This document shows, in pieces, positions 13,991 through 22,052 of a DNA stretch of 64,000 nt (positions are counted from its first letter, which is position 1; each line of letters starts with the position of its first letter). The DNA is from Paracraurococcus ruber. Its GTDB lineage: Bacteria; Pseudomonadota; Alphaproteobacteria; Acetobacterales; Acetobacteraceae. The stretch lies in assembly GCF_004353985.1 (NCBI RefSeq), contig NZ_SMOA01000003.1, positions 47,152-111,151 on the forward strand, written 5' to 3'. The notes below the pieces were generated by a model, which ran no database searches, was not told the origin of the DNA, and was given only the letters and a program-made list of their open reading frames with translations. The translations under genes were made by a program, and so were the position numbers.

Positions 13991-14500
13991 ATGGCTTCGT
14001 CCATCAAGGACATCTACATCACCGGTCTCGTCAACGCCCATGCGCTCGAGGAACAGGCAATCTCGCTGCTCTCCCGCCAAGCGGAGCGGATCGAGTCCTA
14101 TCCCGAGATGCTGCAGCAGATCCGGCTGCACATCGAGGAATCCCGCCGCCAGGCAACGCGGCTCGAGGAGATTCTCGCCTCCCTCGGCACCAGCCATTCC
14201 ACACTGAAGGACCTTGCCACCAAGCTCACCGGCACGCTGGCGGCGCTGGCGCATGTGCCGATGCAGGACGAGGTGATGAAGAACACCTTTGCCAACTTCG
14301 CCTTCGAGCATTTCGAGATCGCCTCCTACCGCTCCCTGCTCACGATGGCAGAGTTGGCCGGCGACAACTCCGGCCCGAAGCTGCTGCAGGAAAGCCTGAA
14401 CGAGGAGATCCGGATGGCGAAGTGGATCGAGGACAATCTCGATGCCACCACCCGCACATACATGCAGCGGACCGCCAGCGGCCAGAAAGCCGGCATCTGA
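13991..14500 (+). CDS. ferritin-like DUF892 (YciE/YciF) protein
   Basis: 169 residues, ATG 13991 with GAGGAGG upstream. It matches the DUF892 family: MASSIKDIYITGLVNAHALE, EEQAISLLSRQAERIESYP, then FANFAFEHFEIASYRSLLTM and NEEIRMAKWIEDNLDATTRT. The paired E..H and E..H helices form the di-iron ferritin-like four-helix bundle. Family members are induced by general or osmotic stress and can oxidise iron. It stands alone, first gene right of the tRNA and so probably the first core chromosomal gene. Confidence 0.9.
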   Translation: MASSIKDIYITGLVNAHALEEQAISLLSRQAERIESYPEMLQQIRLHIEESRRQATRLEEILASLGTSHSTLKDLATKLTGTLAALAHVPMQDEVMKNTFANFAFEHFEIASYRSLLTMAELAGDNSGPKLLQESLNEEIRMAKWIEDNLDATTRTYMQRTASGQKAGI

Positions 14501-14532
14501 TCCGCCTGATGCGCTGACAAGATGCCGGCGCC

Positions 14533-14560
14533 GTGCCGGCTTGCCGGCCGATGCCGGCAC
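14533..14560. terminator. hairpin between convergent genes
   Basis: GTGCCGGC (14533-14540) and GCCGGCAC (14553-14560) form an 8-bp stem with a 12-base loop, between the convergent ends of the DUF892 and iminopeptidase genes. No T-run, so a possible bidirectional terminator only. Confidence 0.45.
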
Positions 14561-14572
14561 CGGCCTGGGGGA

Positions 14573-15520
14573 TCAGCGGCGGCGGAAGCGTTCCACCGCG
14601 CCCACCAGCGCGGTGCGCACGCCGGGTTCCAGCGCGGAATGCCCGGCATCCGGCACCACGGTCAGCCGCGCACGCGGCCAGGCGGCAACCAAGTCGAAGG
14701 CGGTCTCGGCCGGGCAGACCATGTCGTAGCGGCCCTGCACCACCTCGGCCGGGATGTGGGCGATGCGGTGCATATGCGCGAGCAGCCCGCCCTCCGGCAG
14801 GAAGAGGTCATGCGCGAAGTAATGCGCCTCGATCCGCGCGAGCCCCAGCGCGGTGCGATCCTGCGCGAAGCTCGCCACCGTGTCCGGGCTGGGGAGCAGG
14901 GTCGAGCAGGACCCCTCATACTGGCTCCAGGCCCGCGCCGCCGGCAGGTGGATCATCGGGTCGGGGTCGCAGAGCCGCCGCAGATAGGATCCGAGGATGT
15001 CGCCCCGCTCCTCCGGCGGCAGATGCTCGACGAAGGCCGACCAGGCATCGGGAAAGATGCGCCGGAGGCCCGTGAGAAACCATTCCACTTCCTCATGCCG
15101 GCCGAGAAAGACGCCGCGCAGCACGCAGCCCGTGACCCGGTCCGGATGCGCCTGGGCATAGGCAAGGGCGAGGGTGGAGCCCCAGGACCCGCCGAAGAGC
15201 AGCCACTTGTCGATGCCGAGCGATCGCCGCAGCGCCTCGATATCCGAGACGAGGTGAGGCGTGGTGTTGTCCCGCAACTCGCCCAGCGGGCGGGACCGCC
15301 CGGCGCCCCGCTGGTCGAAGATCACCACGCGCCAATGGCCGGGGTCGAAGAAACGGCGATGCACCGCGCCAGCGCCGGCGCCGGGCCCGCCATGCAGGAA
15401 CAGGACCGGCTGGCCGCGGGGGTTGCCCACCTGCTCCCAGTACATCACGTGCCCGCCCGACAGGGGCAGCAATCCGGTCTCGTAGGGGGCAATGTCGGGG
15501 AACAGGTCGCCGCGCGGCAT
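14573..15520 (-). CDS. pip: proline iminopeptidase
   Basis: 315 residues from ATG 15520, the usual length. Alpha/beta hydrolase of peptidase family S33 that removes N-terminal proline from peptides in the cytoplasm. Motifs: oxyanion segment FLHGGPGAGAGAVHRRFFDP, FDQRGAGRS, the nucleophile elbow LLFGGSWGSTLALAYAQAHP (Ser in GGSWGS), catalytic Asp region VVQGRYDMVCP and catalytic His VVPDAGHSALEPG. All are family signatures. An upstream in-frame extension exists but matches nothing and is rejected. It is convergent with the DUF892 gene. Confidence 0.94.
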   Translation of the reverse strand: MPRGDLFPDIAPYETGLLPLSGGHVMYWEQVGNPRGQPVLFLHGGPGAGAGAVHRRFFDPGHWRVVIFDQRGAGRSRPLGELRDNTTPHLVSDIEALRRSLGIDKWLLFGGSWGSTLALAYAQAHPDRVTGCVLRGVFLGRHEEVEWFLTGLRRIFPDAWSAFVEHLPPEERGDILGSYLRRLCDPDPMIHLPAARAWSQYEGSCSTLLPSPDTVASFAQDRTALGLARIEAHYFAHDLFLPEGGLLAHMHRIAHIPAEVVQGRYDMVCPAETAFDLVAAWPRARLTVVPDAGHSALEPGVRTALVGAVERFRRR

Positions 15521-15677
15521 GGGCCGCACTATCGCCACGCGGCGCGGCGCGGGCAACAGCGGCTTCGGCGGAAAGATGCGCGGCGGGCCGCCCGGCCCGA
15601 CCCGCCGCGGCGATTCCTGCCCCGCCGCGGCGCTGCCCCCTTCGCCTTTCGCGCTGGCATGCCTACCTTCCCCCGCA

Positions 15678-16433
15678 ATGCCGGTCCCGTCCCCCGCCCC
15701 GCCCCGACCCCAAGCGGCCGATCCCCTGCCGCGCTGCGGCGTCTGCGGCACGGGCAGCCGGCAACCGCCGTTCCGTCCCAGCCCGCCGGAACAGGCGCCC
15801 GACCTCGACCTGCGGCCGGGGGAGCCGGTGCGGTCCACCATGTCGCGCTGGCTGCAGCAATGCCCGTCCTGCGGCTATGCCGCGCCGAACATCACGAAGG
15901 CGCATCCCGCCGCGGCGCAGGCGGTGGCGGCGGCGCCCTTCCGGGCCCTGCTGGCGGAAGCCGGCTACCCGCCCCTGGCCCGCCGCTTCCTGGTCTGGGC
16001 CCATGTGCTGGAGGAGACGGGGGCGCTGCACGCGGCGGCCGAGGCGACGCTGCAGGCGGCCTGGGTAGCGGACGACCTGGGCAAGGACGACCTGGCGCGG
16101 ATGTGGCGGCTGGACGCGGTGGCGCTATGGCGGGGGGGCCCGCCGCTGGACCCGGAGCAGACGGTGCGCGTCATCGATGCCCTGCGACGGGCCGAAGCCT
16201 GGGCGGATGCCTCCGCCACGGGGGAGGCGCTGGGCCTCGCCGACCCGCCAGAGGCGGTGGCGCAGGTACTGAGCCTGGAATTGCGGTTGATCGCGGCCCG
16301 CGATGCCGGGCGGCACACCGTGGCCAGCGCCCTTCCGCCGCCGGCGCGGCGGCCGCATGTCACACACCAGAAGCTGGCGGGCCGCGGCGAAGGCTTCGTG
16401 GCGAAGTTGAAGCGCTGGCTCGGTCGCGGCTGA
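15678..16433 (+). CDS. hypothetical protein with two Cys pairs
   Basis: 251 residues from ATG 15678 (other in-frame starts lie upstream but overlap the pip promoter area). N-terminal zinc-binding-like pairs CGVCGTG and CPSCGY flank a short segment with LDLRPGEPVRSTMSRWLQQC; the rest is helical repeats (FLVWAHVLEETGALHAAAEA, DDLARMWRLDAVALWRGGP) that look TPR-like. The C-terminus is basic (GRGEGFVAKLKRWLGRG). It resembles DUF2225-type proteins with Cys pairs followed by a helical region, but I am not sure. Divergent from pip. Confidence 0.65.
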   Translation: MPVPSPAPPRPQAADPLPRCGVCGTGSRQPPFRPSPPEQAPDLDLRPGEPVRSTMSRWLQQCPSCGYAAPNITKAHPAAAQAVAAAPFRALLAEAGYPPLARRFLVWAHVLEETGALHAAAEATLQAAWVADDLGKDDLARMWRLDAVALWRGGPPLDPEQTVRVIDALRRAEAWADASATGEALGLADPPEAVAQVLSLELRLIAARDAGRHTVASALPPPARRPHVTHQKLAGRGEGFVAKLKRWLGRG

Positions 16434-16567
16434 AGGCCGCGGCGCTGCCGCTGGGCCGGCTACCAGGGGCGGATCGACCAGCCAGGGCCGGGCCGGGGCA
16501 TCGCCGTGGGCCTGCGGCAGCGCGGCGGGGCATCAGCCGGCACGACCCTGGTTGGCTCAGTGTAAGT

Positions 16568-16581
16568 TATGTTATAACATA
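16568..16581. promoter_or_regulatory. Zur-box-like palindrome
   Basis: tatgttataacata is a perfect 14-bp palindrome, strikingly AT-rich for this genome, ending five bases before the start codon of the zinc-type binding protein. It resembles proteobacterial Zur sites (ATGTTATA..TATAACAT type) and overlaps a possible -10 (TATAAC, 16573-16578) paired with TTGGCT at 16552-16557. Zinc-dependent repression is inferred. Confidence 0.65.
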
Positions 16582-16586
16582 GCAAA

Positions 16587-17495
16587 ATGCCCTGCCATTC
16601 GCGCCGCACGCTCCTGCCGCTGCTCCTCGCCGGCCTGCCGGCGCCCGCCCTGCATGCCCAGGCGCGGCCGGTGGTCGTCGCATCCTTCTCGATCCTCGGG
16701 GACCTGGTCCGGCAGGTCGCCGGCGATGCGGTCGCGTTGCGCGTCCTGGCGGGGCCGGAAACGGATGCGCATGTCTTCCAGCCCCGCCCGTCGGAGGCCG
16801 AGGCCATCCGGGGCGCCGCCCTCGTGGTGCGCAACGGCCTAGGCTTCGAGCCCTGGCTGGACCGCCTGTTGCGCAGCACCGGCTTCGCCGGTCCGGTGAC
16901 CACGGCGACGGACGGCATCCAGCCACTGCGGGCGGCGCCGATGCCGGGGCACAGCCACGGCGCCGACGCGCCGGACCCGCATGCCTGGCAGGATGTGCGG
17001 CTGGCGCAGTCCTATGCCCGGCGGATCGCCGCAGGGCTGGCCGGTGCCGCGCCCCAGGCCGGTGCCGCGGTGCGGGCGGGGGCGGAGGCCTGCCTCGACC
17101 GCCTTGGCGCCCTGGATGCCTGGGTGCGCGGCCAGTTCGCCAGCGTGCCGGAAGGCCGCCGCGTCCTGGTCACCAGCCACGACGCCTTCGGCTATTTCGC
17201 CGCCGCCTACGGGGTGCGGGTGCTGGCGCCGCAGGGCATGGGCGGGCAGGCGCAGCCCTCCGCGCAGCAGGTGGCGGCGTTGATCCGCCGCATCCGGGAG
17301 GATCGGATCACCGCCGTCTTCCTGGAAGGCCCCGGCAGCCAGGCGGTGATGGAGCGGCTGGCGCGCGATGCCGGCGTGGTGCCGCGCGGGCGGCTCTATG
17401 CGGACACCCTCTCCCTGCCCGATGGCCCGGCGCCGGGCTACGAGGCGATGGTGCGGCACAATGTCGGGCTGATGGTGCCGGCGATGCTGGGATGA
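16587..17495 (+). CDS. zinc/manganese ABC transporter substrate-binding protein (ZnuA type)
   Basis: 302 residues with an N-terminal export signal (RRTLLPLLLAGLPAPALHAQ). Cluster A-I binding protein: VVASFSILGDLVRQVAGDAV, ETDAHVFQPRPSEAEAI with the first metal His, GHSHGADAPDPHAWQDV with a short His-containing loop and the second His, VLVTSHDAFGYFAAAYGV with the third His, and a late Asp in LYADTLS. It captures Zn(II) or Mn(II) in the periplasm. A Zur-like palindrome directly in front favours zinc. No permease or ATPase gene follows; the next gene is endonuclease V. No Shine-Dalgarno is visible and the predicted start is at or next to the ATG, so the message may be leaderless. Confidence 0.88.
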   Translation: MPCHSRRTLLPLLLAGLPAPALHAQARPVVVASFSILGDLVRQVAGDAVALRVLAGPETDAHVFQPRPSEAEAIRGAALVVRNGLGFEPWLDRLLRSTGFAGPVTTATDGIQPLRAAPMPGHSHGADAPDPHAWQDVRLAQSYARRIAAGLAGAAPQAGAAVRAGAEACLDRLGALDAWVRGQFASVPEGRRVLVTSHDAFGYFAAAYGVRVLAPQGMGGQAQPSAQQVAALIRRIREDRITAVFLEGPGSQAVMERLARDAGVVPRGRLYADTLSLPDGPAPGYEAMVRHNVGLMVPAMLG

Positions 17496-17558
17496 CGCCC
17501 CCGCGCCGGAACCCGCCCCCGCCGGGCGGGGTTGCAGTGGCCGGGAGCGGGACGGGGC

Positions 17559-18314
17559 ATGGACCAGGACGTCGCGGCGCTGATCGCCCCCGGCATCCGG
17601 CCGGACTGGCTGGAACCGCCCGACCTGGCCGTGGCGCGGGAAGCGCAGATCGCCCTCGCCGCCCGGGTGGTGCGGGAGGATGCGCATCCGCCGGTGCGCC
17701 TGCTGGCCGGCGTGGACATCAGCAGCCAGCGCTTCGACCCGGAAGGCCGGATCTGGGCTTCCGTCGTCGTGCTGGACTGGCCGGGCCTGGCGGTGGTGGC
17801 GCGGGCCTCCGCCATGGCGCGTGCCACCATCCCCTACATTCCCGGCTATCTCGGCTTCCGGGAGGTGCCGGCGCTACTCGCCGCCTGGGCGCGGCTGGCG
17901 GTGAAGCCGGACCTGGTGCTGGTGGACGGGCACGGCATCGCGCATCCCCGCGGCTTCGGGATCGCCACCCATCTGGGCGTGGTGCTGGACCTGCCGACCA
18001 TCGGCGTCGCCAAATCGCCGCTGGTCGGCCGGCCGGAAGCGCCGCTGGGGGAGGAACCGGGCGCGGCGCAGCCCCTGCTGTGGAAGGGGCGGCGCCTGGG
18101 CACCGTCCTGCGGACGAAGCGGCGGTCGAACCCGCTGTACCTCTCCACCGGGCACCGGGTCTCGGAGGCCGGGGCGGTGCGATGGGTGCGGGATTGCCTG
18201 CGCGGCTACCGCCTGCCGGAACCGACGCGGCAGGCGCATTTGGCGGCGAACGAGGTCCGCCGGGCGGCGCTGGCCGGCAGCCTTCCCGCGCCGCCCGCCG
18301 GGCCGGCAGGCTGA
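17559..18314 (+). CDS. nfi: endonuclease V
   Basis: 251 residues from ATG 17559 (GGGAG upstream). It cleaves the second phosphodiester 3' to deoxyinosine, starting repair of deaminated adenine. Hallmarks: LAGVDISS with catalytic Asp53, [15 protein letters not shown] (the YIPG wedge that reads the lesion), [20 protein letters not shown] with Asp123, and [11 protein letters not shown]. Length matches bacterial Nfi. It follows the binding-protein gene by 63 bp and might be cotranscribed by read-through. Confidence 0.95.
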   Translation: MDQDVAALIAPGIRPDWLEPPDLAVAREAQIALAARVVREDAHPPVRLLAGVDISSQRFDPEGRIWASVVVLDWPGLAVVARASAMARATIPYIPGYLGFREVPALLAAWARLAVKPDLVLVDGHGIAHPRGFGIATHLGVVLDLPTIGVAKSPLVGRPEAPLGEEPGAAQPLLWKGRRLGTVLRTKRRSNPLYLSTGHRVSEAGAVRWVRDCLRGYRLPEPTRQAHLAANEVRRAALAGSLPAPPAGPAG

Positions 18315-18443
18315 GCGACGGCGCGCCCGGCGCCACGGGACCCGGCTCGCGCCCCGAGGTTCCGGTCCGGCGTTACGGCGGGCGTCCAGCGGCGCCGGTC
18401 CGGGTCTTCGCGCGCCCACGCGATCTGCGCTAATCCGGGCGCC

Positions 18444-18812
18444 ATGCATCGTCTCTGGCTTCTTCTTGGCGCGCTGTGCGGGCTCGGCGCCGTCGCCCTC
18501 TCGGCCTGGGCGGCGCATGCCGCGCCGGCCCGGCTGGATGCGCGGGCGCTGCTGGCGCTCGACAACGGCATCCGCCTGCAGGGCTGGCACGCGCTGGCGC
18601 TGGTCGGCGCCGCACTCTGGGCCGAACGCCGGGGCGGCCTGCTGCCGCATCTCGCCGCCGCCGGCTTCGCGCTCGGCCTGCTGCTGTTCTGCGGCGGGGT
18701 CTATGCCAGCGCGCTGGCCGGCCTCTCGCTCGGGCCCGTCGCACCCATCGGCGGCATCACGCTGATGGCGGCCTGGGGCATGCTCGCCGCCTCCGCCGTC
18801 GTCCCGCGGTGA
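18444..18812 (+). CDS. DUF423 membrane protein (YgdD type)
   Basis: 122 residues with four predicted transmembrane helices: LWLLLGALCGLGAVALSAWA, GWHALALVGAALWAERRG, LAAAGFALGLLLFCGGVYAS, GGITLMAAWGMLAASAVV. The HA..P segment after TM1 and LDNGIRLQGWHALAL before TM2 are DUF423 signatures. Function is unknown in any organism. It overlaps the methyltransferase start by 1 bp (TGATG), an arrangement that recalls E. coli, where ygdD neighbours rlmM, so the pairing is conserved across classes. Confidence 0.9.
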   Translation: MHRLWLLLGALCGLGAVALSAWAAHAAPARLDARALLALDNGIRLQGWHALALVGAALWAERRGGLLPHLAAAGFALGLLLFCGGVYASALAGLSLGPVAPIGGITLMAAWGMLAASAVVPR

Positions 18813-19732
18813 TGCCGGCGCGGATCGGCGCCGCCTACCTGGCCGCCGAGGGCTTCGAGCGCGACCTGGAGGAGGAATTGCGCCGCGCCGGCCGCCCACC
18901 CGCGACCTGGCATGGCCGCCTGGCGCTGTCGGAGGCGCCGCCCGCCGCCATGGCCTGGGCGTTGGAGACCTGGACCGACCCGCGCGATCTCCCCGCCCCA
19001 TCGGTGAAGGCCGCCGCCGACGCGCTGCGCGGCATTCAGCGCAACTGGGCGCTCTACGCCGCCGGGCACCACCGCCGTGCCGCGCTGATCGAGGCGCGGC
19101 TGCCGCCGGTGAAGGCCCGCCCCCTGACCTTCCCGGTACCGGCGCCCAGCGCCCATCTGGGCGCCTGGACCCTGCTGGCGCCGGACCGGATGCTGGCCAG
19201 CCCCACCAAGACCAGCCCCTTCGTCAATGGCGAAGTGCGGTTCGTGGAGGACAGGGAAGGTCCGCCCAGCCGCGCCTACCTGAAGCTGTGGGAGGCGCTG
19301 ACCCGCGCCGGCCGCTGGCCGCAGCCTGGCGAGACCTGCCTCGACCTCGGCGCCTCCCCCGGGGGCTGGACCTGGGCGCTGGCCAAGCTCGGCGCGCAGG
19401 TGACGGCGGTGGACAAGGCGCCGCTCGACCCCGGCATCGCCGCCATGCCCGGCGTGACGATGCGGCAGGAAAGCGCCTTCGGCCTCGACCCGCGCGACCA
19501 TCCGCCGGTGGACTGGCTGTTCAGCGACATCATTTGCTACCCGGCGCGGCTTCTGGCGCTGGTGCGGCGCTGGCTGGAGGCGGGGCGGGCGCGGCATGTC
19601 TGCTGCACCATCAAGTTCCAGGGCGAGACGGACCATGCCGTCACCGCGGAATTCGCCGCCATCCCGGGCGCGGTGGTGTTCCACGGCGCCCATAACAAGC
19701 ATGAGGCGATGTTCGTCCGCCTGGGCGACTGA
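18812..19732 (+). CDS. rlmM: RlmM-like 23S rRNA 2'-O-ribose methyltransferase
   Basis: 306 residues. The FtsJ/RrmJ-fold domain occupies the C-terminal half: LDLGASPGGWTWALAKLGAQ (SAM-binding motif I), VTAVDKAPLDP, DWLFSDIICYPARLL (catalytic Asp), CCTIKFQGETDHA (catalytic Lys) and HNKHEAMFVRLG (catalytic Glu), completing a K-D-K-E-like set with the Lys of AYLKLWEAL. The N-terminal half resembles the RlmM THUMP-like region. RlmM methylates C2498 of 23S rRNA; the E. coli enzyme is longer (366), so this is a short relative. Coupled to the DUF423 gene as in enterobacteria, which supports the assignment. Confidence 0.82.
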   Translation: MPARIGAAYLAAEGFERDLEEELRRAGRPPATWHGRLALSEAPPAAMAWALETWTDPRDLPAPSVKAAADALRGIQRNWALYAAGHHRRAALIEARLPPVKARPLTFPVPAPSAHLGAWTLLAPDRMLASPTKTSPFVNGEVRFVEDREGPPSRAYLKLWEALTRAGRWPQPGETCLDLGASPGGWTWALAKLGAQVTAVDKAPLDPGIAAMPGVTMRQESAFGLDPRDHPPVDWLFSDIICYPARLLALVRRWLEAGRARHVCCTIKFQGETDHAVTAEFAAIPGAVVFHGAHNKHEAMFVRLGD

Positions 19733-19930
19733 TGCCGGCGCGCCGCATGCGGCGCGCCGTCGCTTCCCCGCCGGCCGGTCGCCCCTGCCCAGCTCGCGGG
19801 TTCAGCATGTGCCTCGGCACAGGGCCACAATCCGCCGCCGCCCAGTCGGGGCTTCCGGCGCGCGCGAGCTTCCGATGACGCGACATCCGCCGCCTCGTTT
19901 CGGCCGGCAGGTTCATCGTGTTGGGCGCGC

Positions 19931-20100
19931 GGCCGCCACACCAAAGCGCGCCAGGATGCCGGGCAGCCAGCGCACCGCGTAGTCGTCGGGGGAGCCCGAG
20001 GCGGACATGCCCCGCCACCTCCGGCTGGCGGAAGCTCGCCACGATCTCGCCCTCCGCGCCGTGCCGAGGTGAGCGGGGACCGCATAGCGGGGTCAGCCGG
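19931..20100 (-). pseudogene. decayed LysR-type regulator fragment
   Basis: In a 714-bp stretch with no intact gene, the minus strand carries pieces of a LysR regulator spread over two frames: LTP near 20090, then GEIVASFRQPEVAGHVRLG (about 20065-20003), then after a one-base shift SPDDYAVRWLPGILARFG (about 19998-19942). These match the linker helix and the first strand of the effector domain (GxVRLG..DDYA..LPGLLARF). The HTH and the rest of the effector domain are gone. It lies divergent to the racemase-type gene, the usual place for a LysR regulator of such an enzyme. Confidence 0.65.
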
Positions 20101-20446
20101 TCGCCGGGGGCCGGGCCGGGCCGGACGCTTCGGCAGCGCCTCAATCTGTCGCTTCGCCTGACGGTCCCGGGCGCTGACCGGCGCCTGCCCGGCCGGCGCG
20201 ACGCACCCCGGCGGGGCATCGCCCGGGTCCCGGTCCGGCTGCAGCCCGGCGCCGGTGCCGTCCGGGCCGGGAATGCCGTGCGGCTTGGAGGGTGGCGCCG
20301 GCCAGGTGCCCGGCGGGGTTGGTCCTGCGGAGCGACCCGGCCATGGCAGCCAGCTTCAGGGATCGGGGGAGGCGCCGCCGTGCCCGGTGGCCCGGCGGTT
20401 GCCGCCGCCCCGCCCCACCGCCACCATCGCGGCGGAGGGACCGCCC

Positions 20447-21538
20447 ATGCTGCCGAGGCTGACGATCCAGGAGGTGGCGGTGCGCGCCGTGGACGCGCCG
20501 CTGGACCCGCCGCTGCGCAACAGCCTGAACGTGATCCCGCGCGCGCCGCTGGTGATCGCCGAGGTCCGGACGCGGGAAGGCGTGACCGGCAATGCCTATG
20601 TCTTCCCCTACACGCCCGTGGCGCTGGGGGCGACGGCGGCGCTGGTGCGCAACATCGGCGCCGGGCTTGCGGGACGACCGCTGGCGCCGACGACGCTCTG
20701 GTCCGAGCTGCACAACGGCTTCCGCATCCTGGGGACGGAGGGGCTGGTGCAGATCGCCCTCTCCTGCCTCGACATGGCGATGTGGGATGCGCTGGGGCGG
20801 GCGAGTGGCCAACCGCTCTGCCGGCTGCTGGGGGCGGAGCCGCGGCCGCTGCCCATCTATGCATCCCTGCGGGGCTGGGGCGCCGCCATGCTGGCGGAGG
20901 AGGCGGGCCAGGCCGTCGCCGCGCTCGGCGCCCGGACGGTGAAGTTCAAGCTCGGCCAGGCGCGGCTGGAGGACGACCTGGACACCGTGCGCGCGGTACG
21001 GGACGCGGTCGGGCAACCCGTGGACATCCTGGTGGACTACAACCAGGGCCTGACCCGGCCGGAGGCGGAAAGGCGCGGCCTGGCGCTGCAGGACCTCGAT
21101 GTCCGCTGGCTGGAGGAACCGCTGCCGGTCGACGACGATGCCGGCCTGGCCGCGCTGCGCGGGGCGCTGCGCATCCCGGTCCAGGGCGGGGAGAATTGGT
21201 GGGGCCCGAAGGGCATGGCCCGGGCGCTGGCGGCCGGGGCGGTGGATCTCTGCATGCCGGATGCGATGAAGATCGGCGGCGTCACCGGCTGGCTGCAGGC
21301 GGCGGCGATCGCGGCGGCGCAGCGGGTGCCCATGTCGTCCCACATCTTCGTCGAAGCCAGCGCGCAATTGCTGCCAACCACGCCGACGGCGCATCTGCTG
21401 GAGCACCTGGACGTCGCCGGCCCGCTGCTGCGGGAGCCGCTGCAGGTGCGCGACGGGATGGCGCTGGTGCCGGAGCGGCCGGGCCTGGGGCTGGACTGGG
21501 ACGCGGCGGCGCTGGCGCGGTGGGCGGCGGATGTCTGA
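20447..21538 (+). CDS. mandelate racemase-type enolase-superfamily enzyme
   Basis: 363 residues from ATG 20447 (GGCGGAGGGA upstream). Enolase superfamily, mandelate racemase subgroup. All MdlA active-site positions are present with a constant offset of two: KFK Lys166/Lys168, metal ligands Asp197 (VDYNQG), Glu223 (WLEEP) and Glu249 (GGENWWGP), the Asp272 (CMPDAMKIGGVTGW) / His299 (SSHIFVEASAQLL) dyad, and Glu319 (AHLLEHLD). AYVFPYTPVAL also matches the MdlA capping region. It should abstract a proton alpha to a carboxylate; mandelate is the best guess but related hydroxyacids are possible. No mdlB/C/D genes are near, and the adjacent LysR regulator is decayed. Confidence 0.88.
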   Translation: MLPRLTIQEVAVRAVDAPLDPPLRNSLNVIPRAPLVIAEVRTREGVTGNAYVFPYTPVALGATAALVRNIGAGLAGRPLAPTTLWSELHNGFRILGTEGLVQIALSCLDMAMWDALGRASGQPLCRLLGAEPRPLPIYASLRGWGAAMLAEEAGQAVAALGARTVKFKLGQARLEDDLDTVRAVRDAVGQPVDILVDYNQGLTRPEAERRGLALQDLDVRWLEEPLPVDDDAGLAALRGALRIPVQGGENWWGPKGMARALAAGAVDLCMPDAMKIGGVTGWLQAAAIAAAQRVPMSSHIFVEASAQLLPTTPTAHLLEHLDVAGPLLREPLQVRDGMALVPERPGLGLDWDAAALARWAADV

Positions 21539-21680
21539 TACCCTGATGCGACGCGGGTCCTGCGTCTTCGGCATGCGGACGGATCAGGATCCCTCGGCAT
21601 CCGGGCCTGCCGCGCCGGATCGCACGCAGGCCGGCGCGAGGGTCCCGGGCAGCGATGCCGGCGCGCCGGGCAGCGCCGCG

Positions 21681-21884
21681 ATGCCGCTCCGCAAGCCGCG
21701 TGGCTGGCGCTGCCGCGCGGCACCGATCCTGGCGCTGCTCCTGCTCGGCGGCTGCACCGGGGAGGTGGTCGGCCTGCGCCTTCCCGGCGGCCCGACCCGC
21801 GGCAGCATGACCCATGACGAGGCGATGGGCGCCCGCAGCGGCCTCACCAGCGTGGATCGCCTGCCGCCGGCGGAGCGCCGCTGA
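21681..21884 (+). CDS. small lipoprotein
   Basis: 67 residues from ATG 21681. The signal peptide RCRAAPILALLLLGGC ends in a lipobox (LLGGC) giving a lipid-modified Cys, followed by a 40-residue polar tail (LPGGPTRGSMTHDEAMGARS, then LTSVDRLPPAERR). Probably attached to the inner or outer membrane. No family recognised. It follows the racemase-type gene, but spacing gives no evidence of shared function. Confidence 0.6.
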   Translation: MPLRKPRGWRCRAAPILALLLLGGCTGEVVGLRLPGGPTRGSMTHDEAMGARSGLTSVDRLPPAERR

Positions 21885-22052
21885 GCCGCCCTGGACCGCT
21901 CCGCCGCGGCCGTTACCATGCCGGCCGATCGGGGCCGATCGCTCCGGGCCGCAAGGGGCCCGGAGCGTGAATCCGCCCCGCAACCAACCACCGGGGGCGG
22001 CCCGCGCGTTCCAGCGAACGCATGAGGCGCTCCAGGCCGGGGAGCCAAGCCG

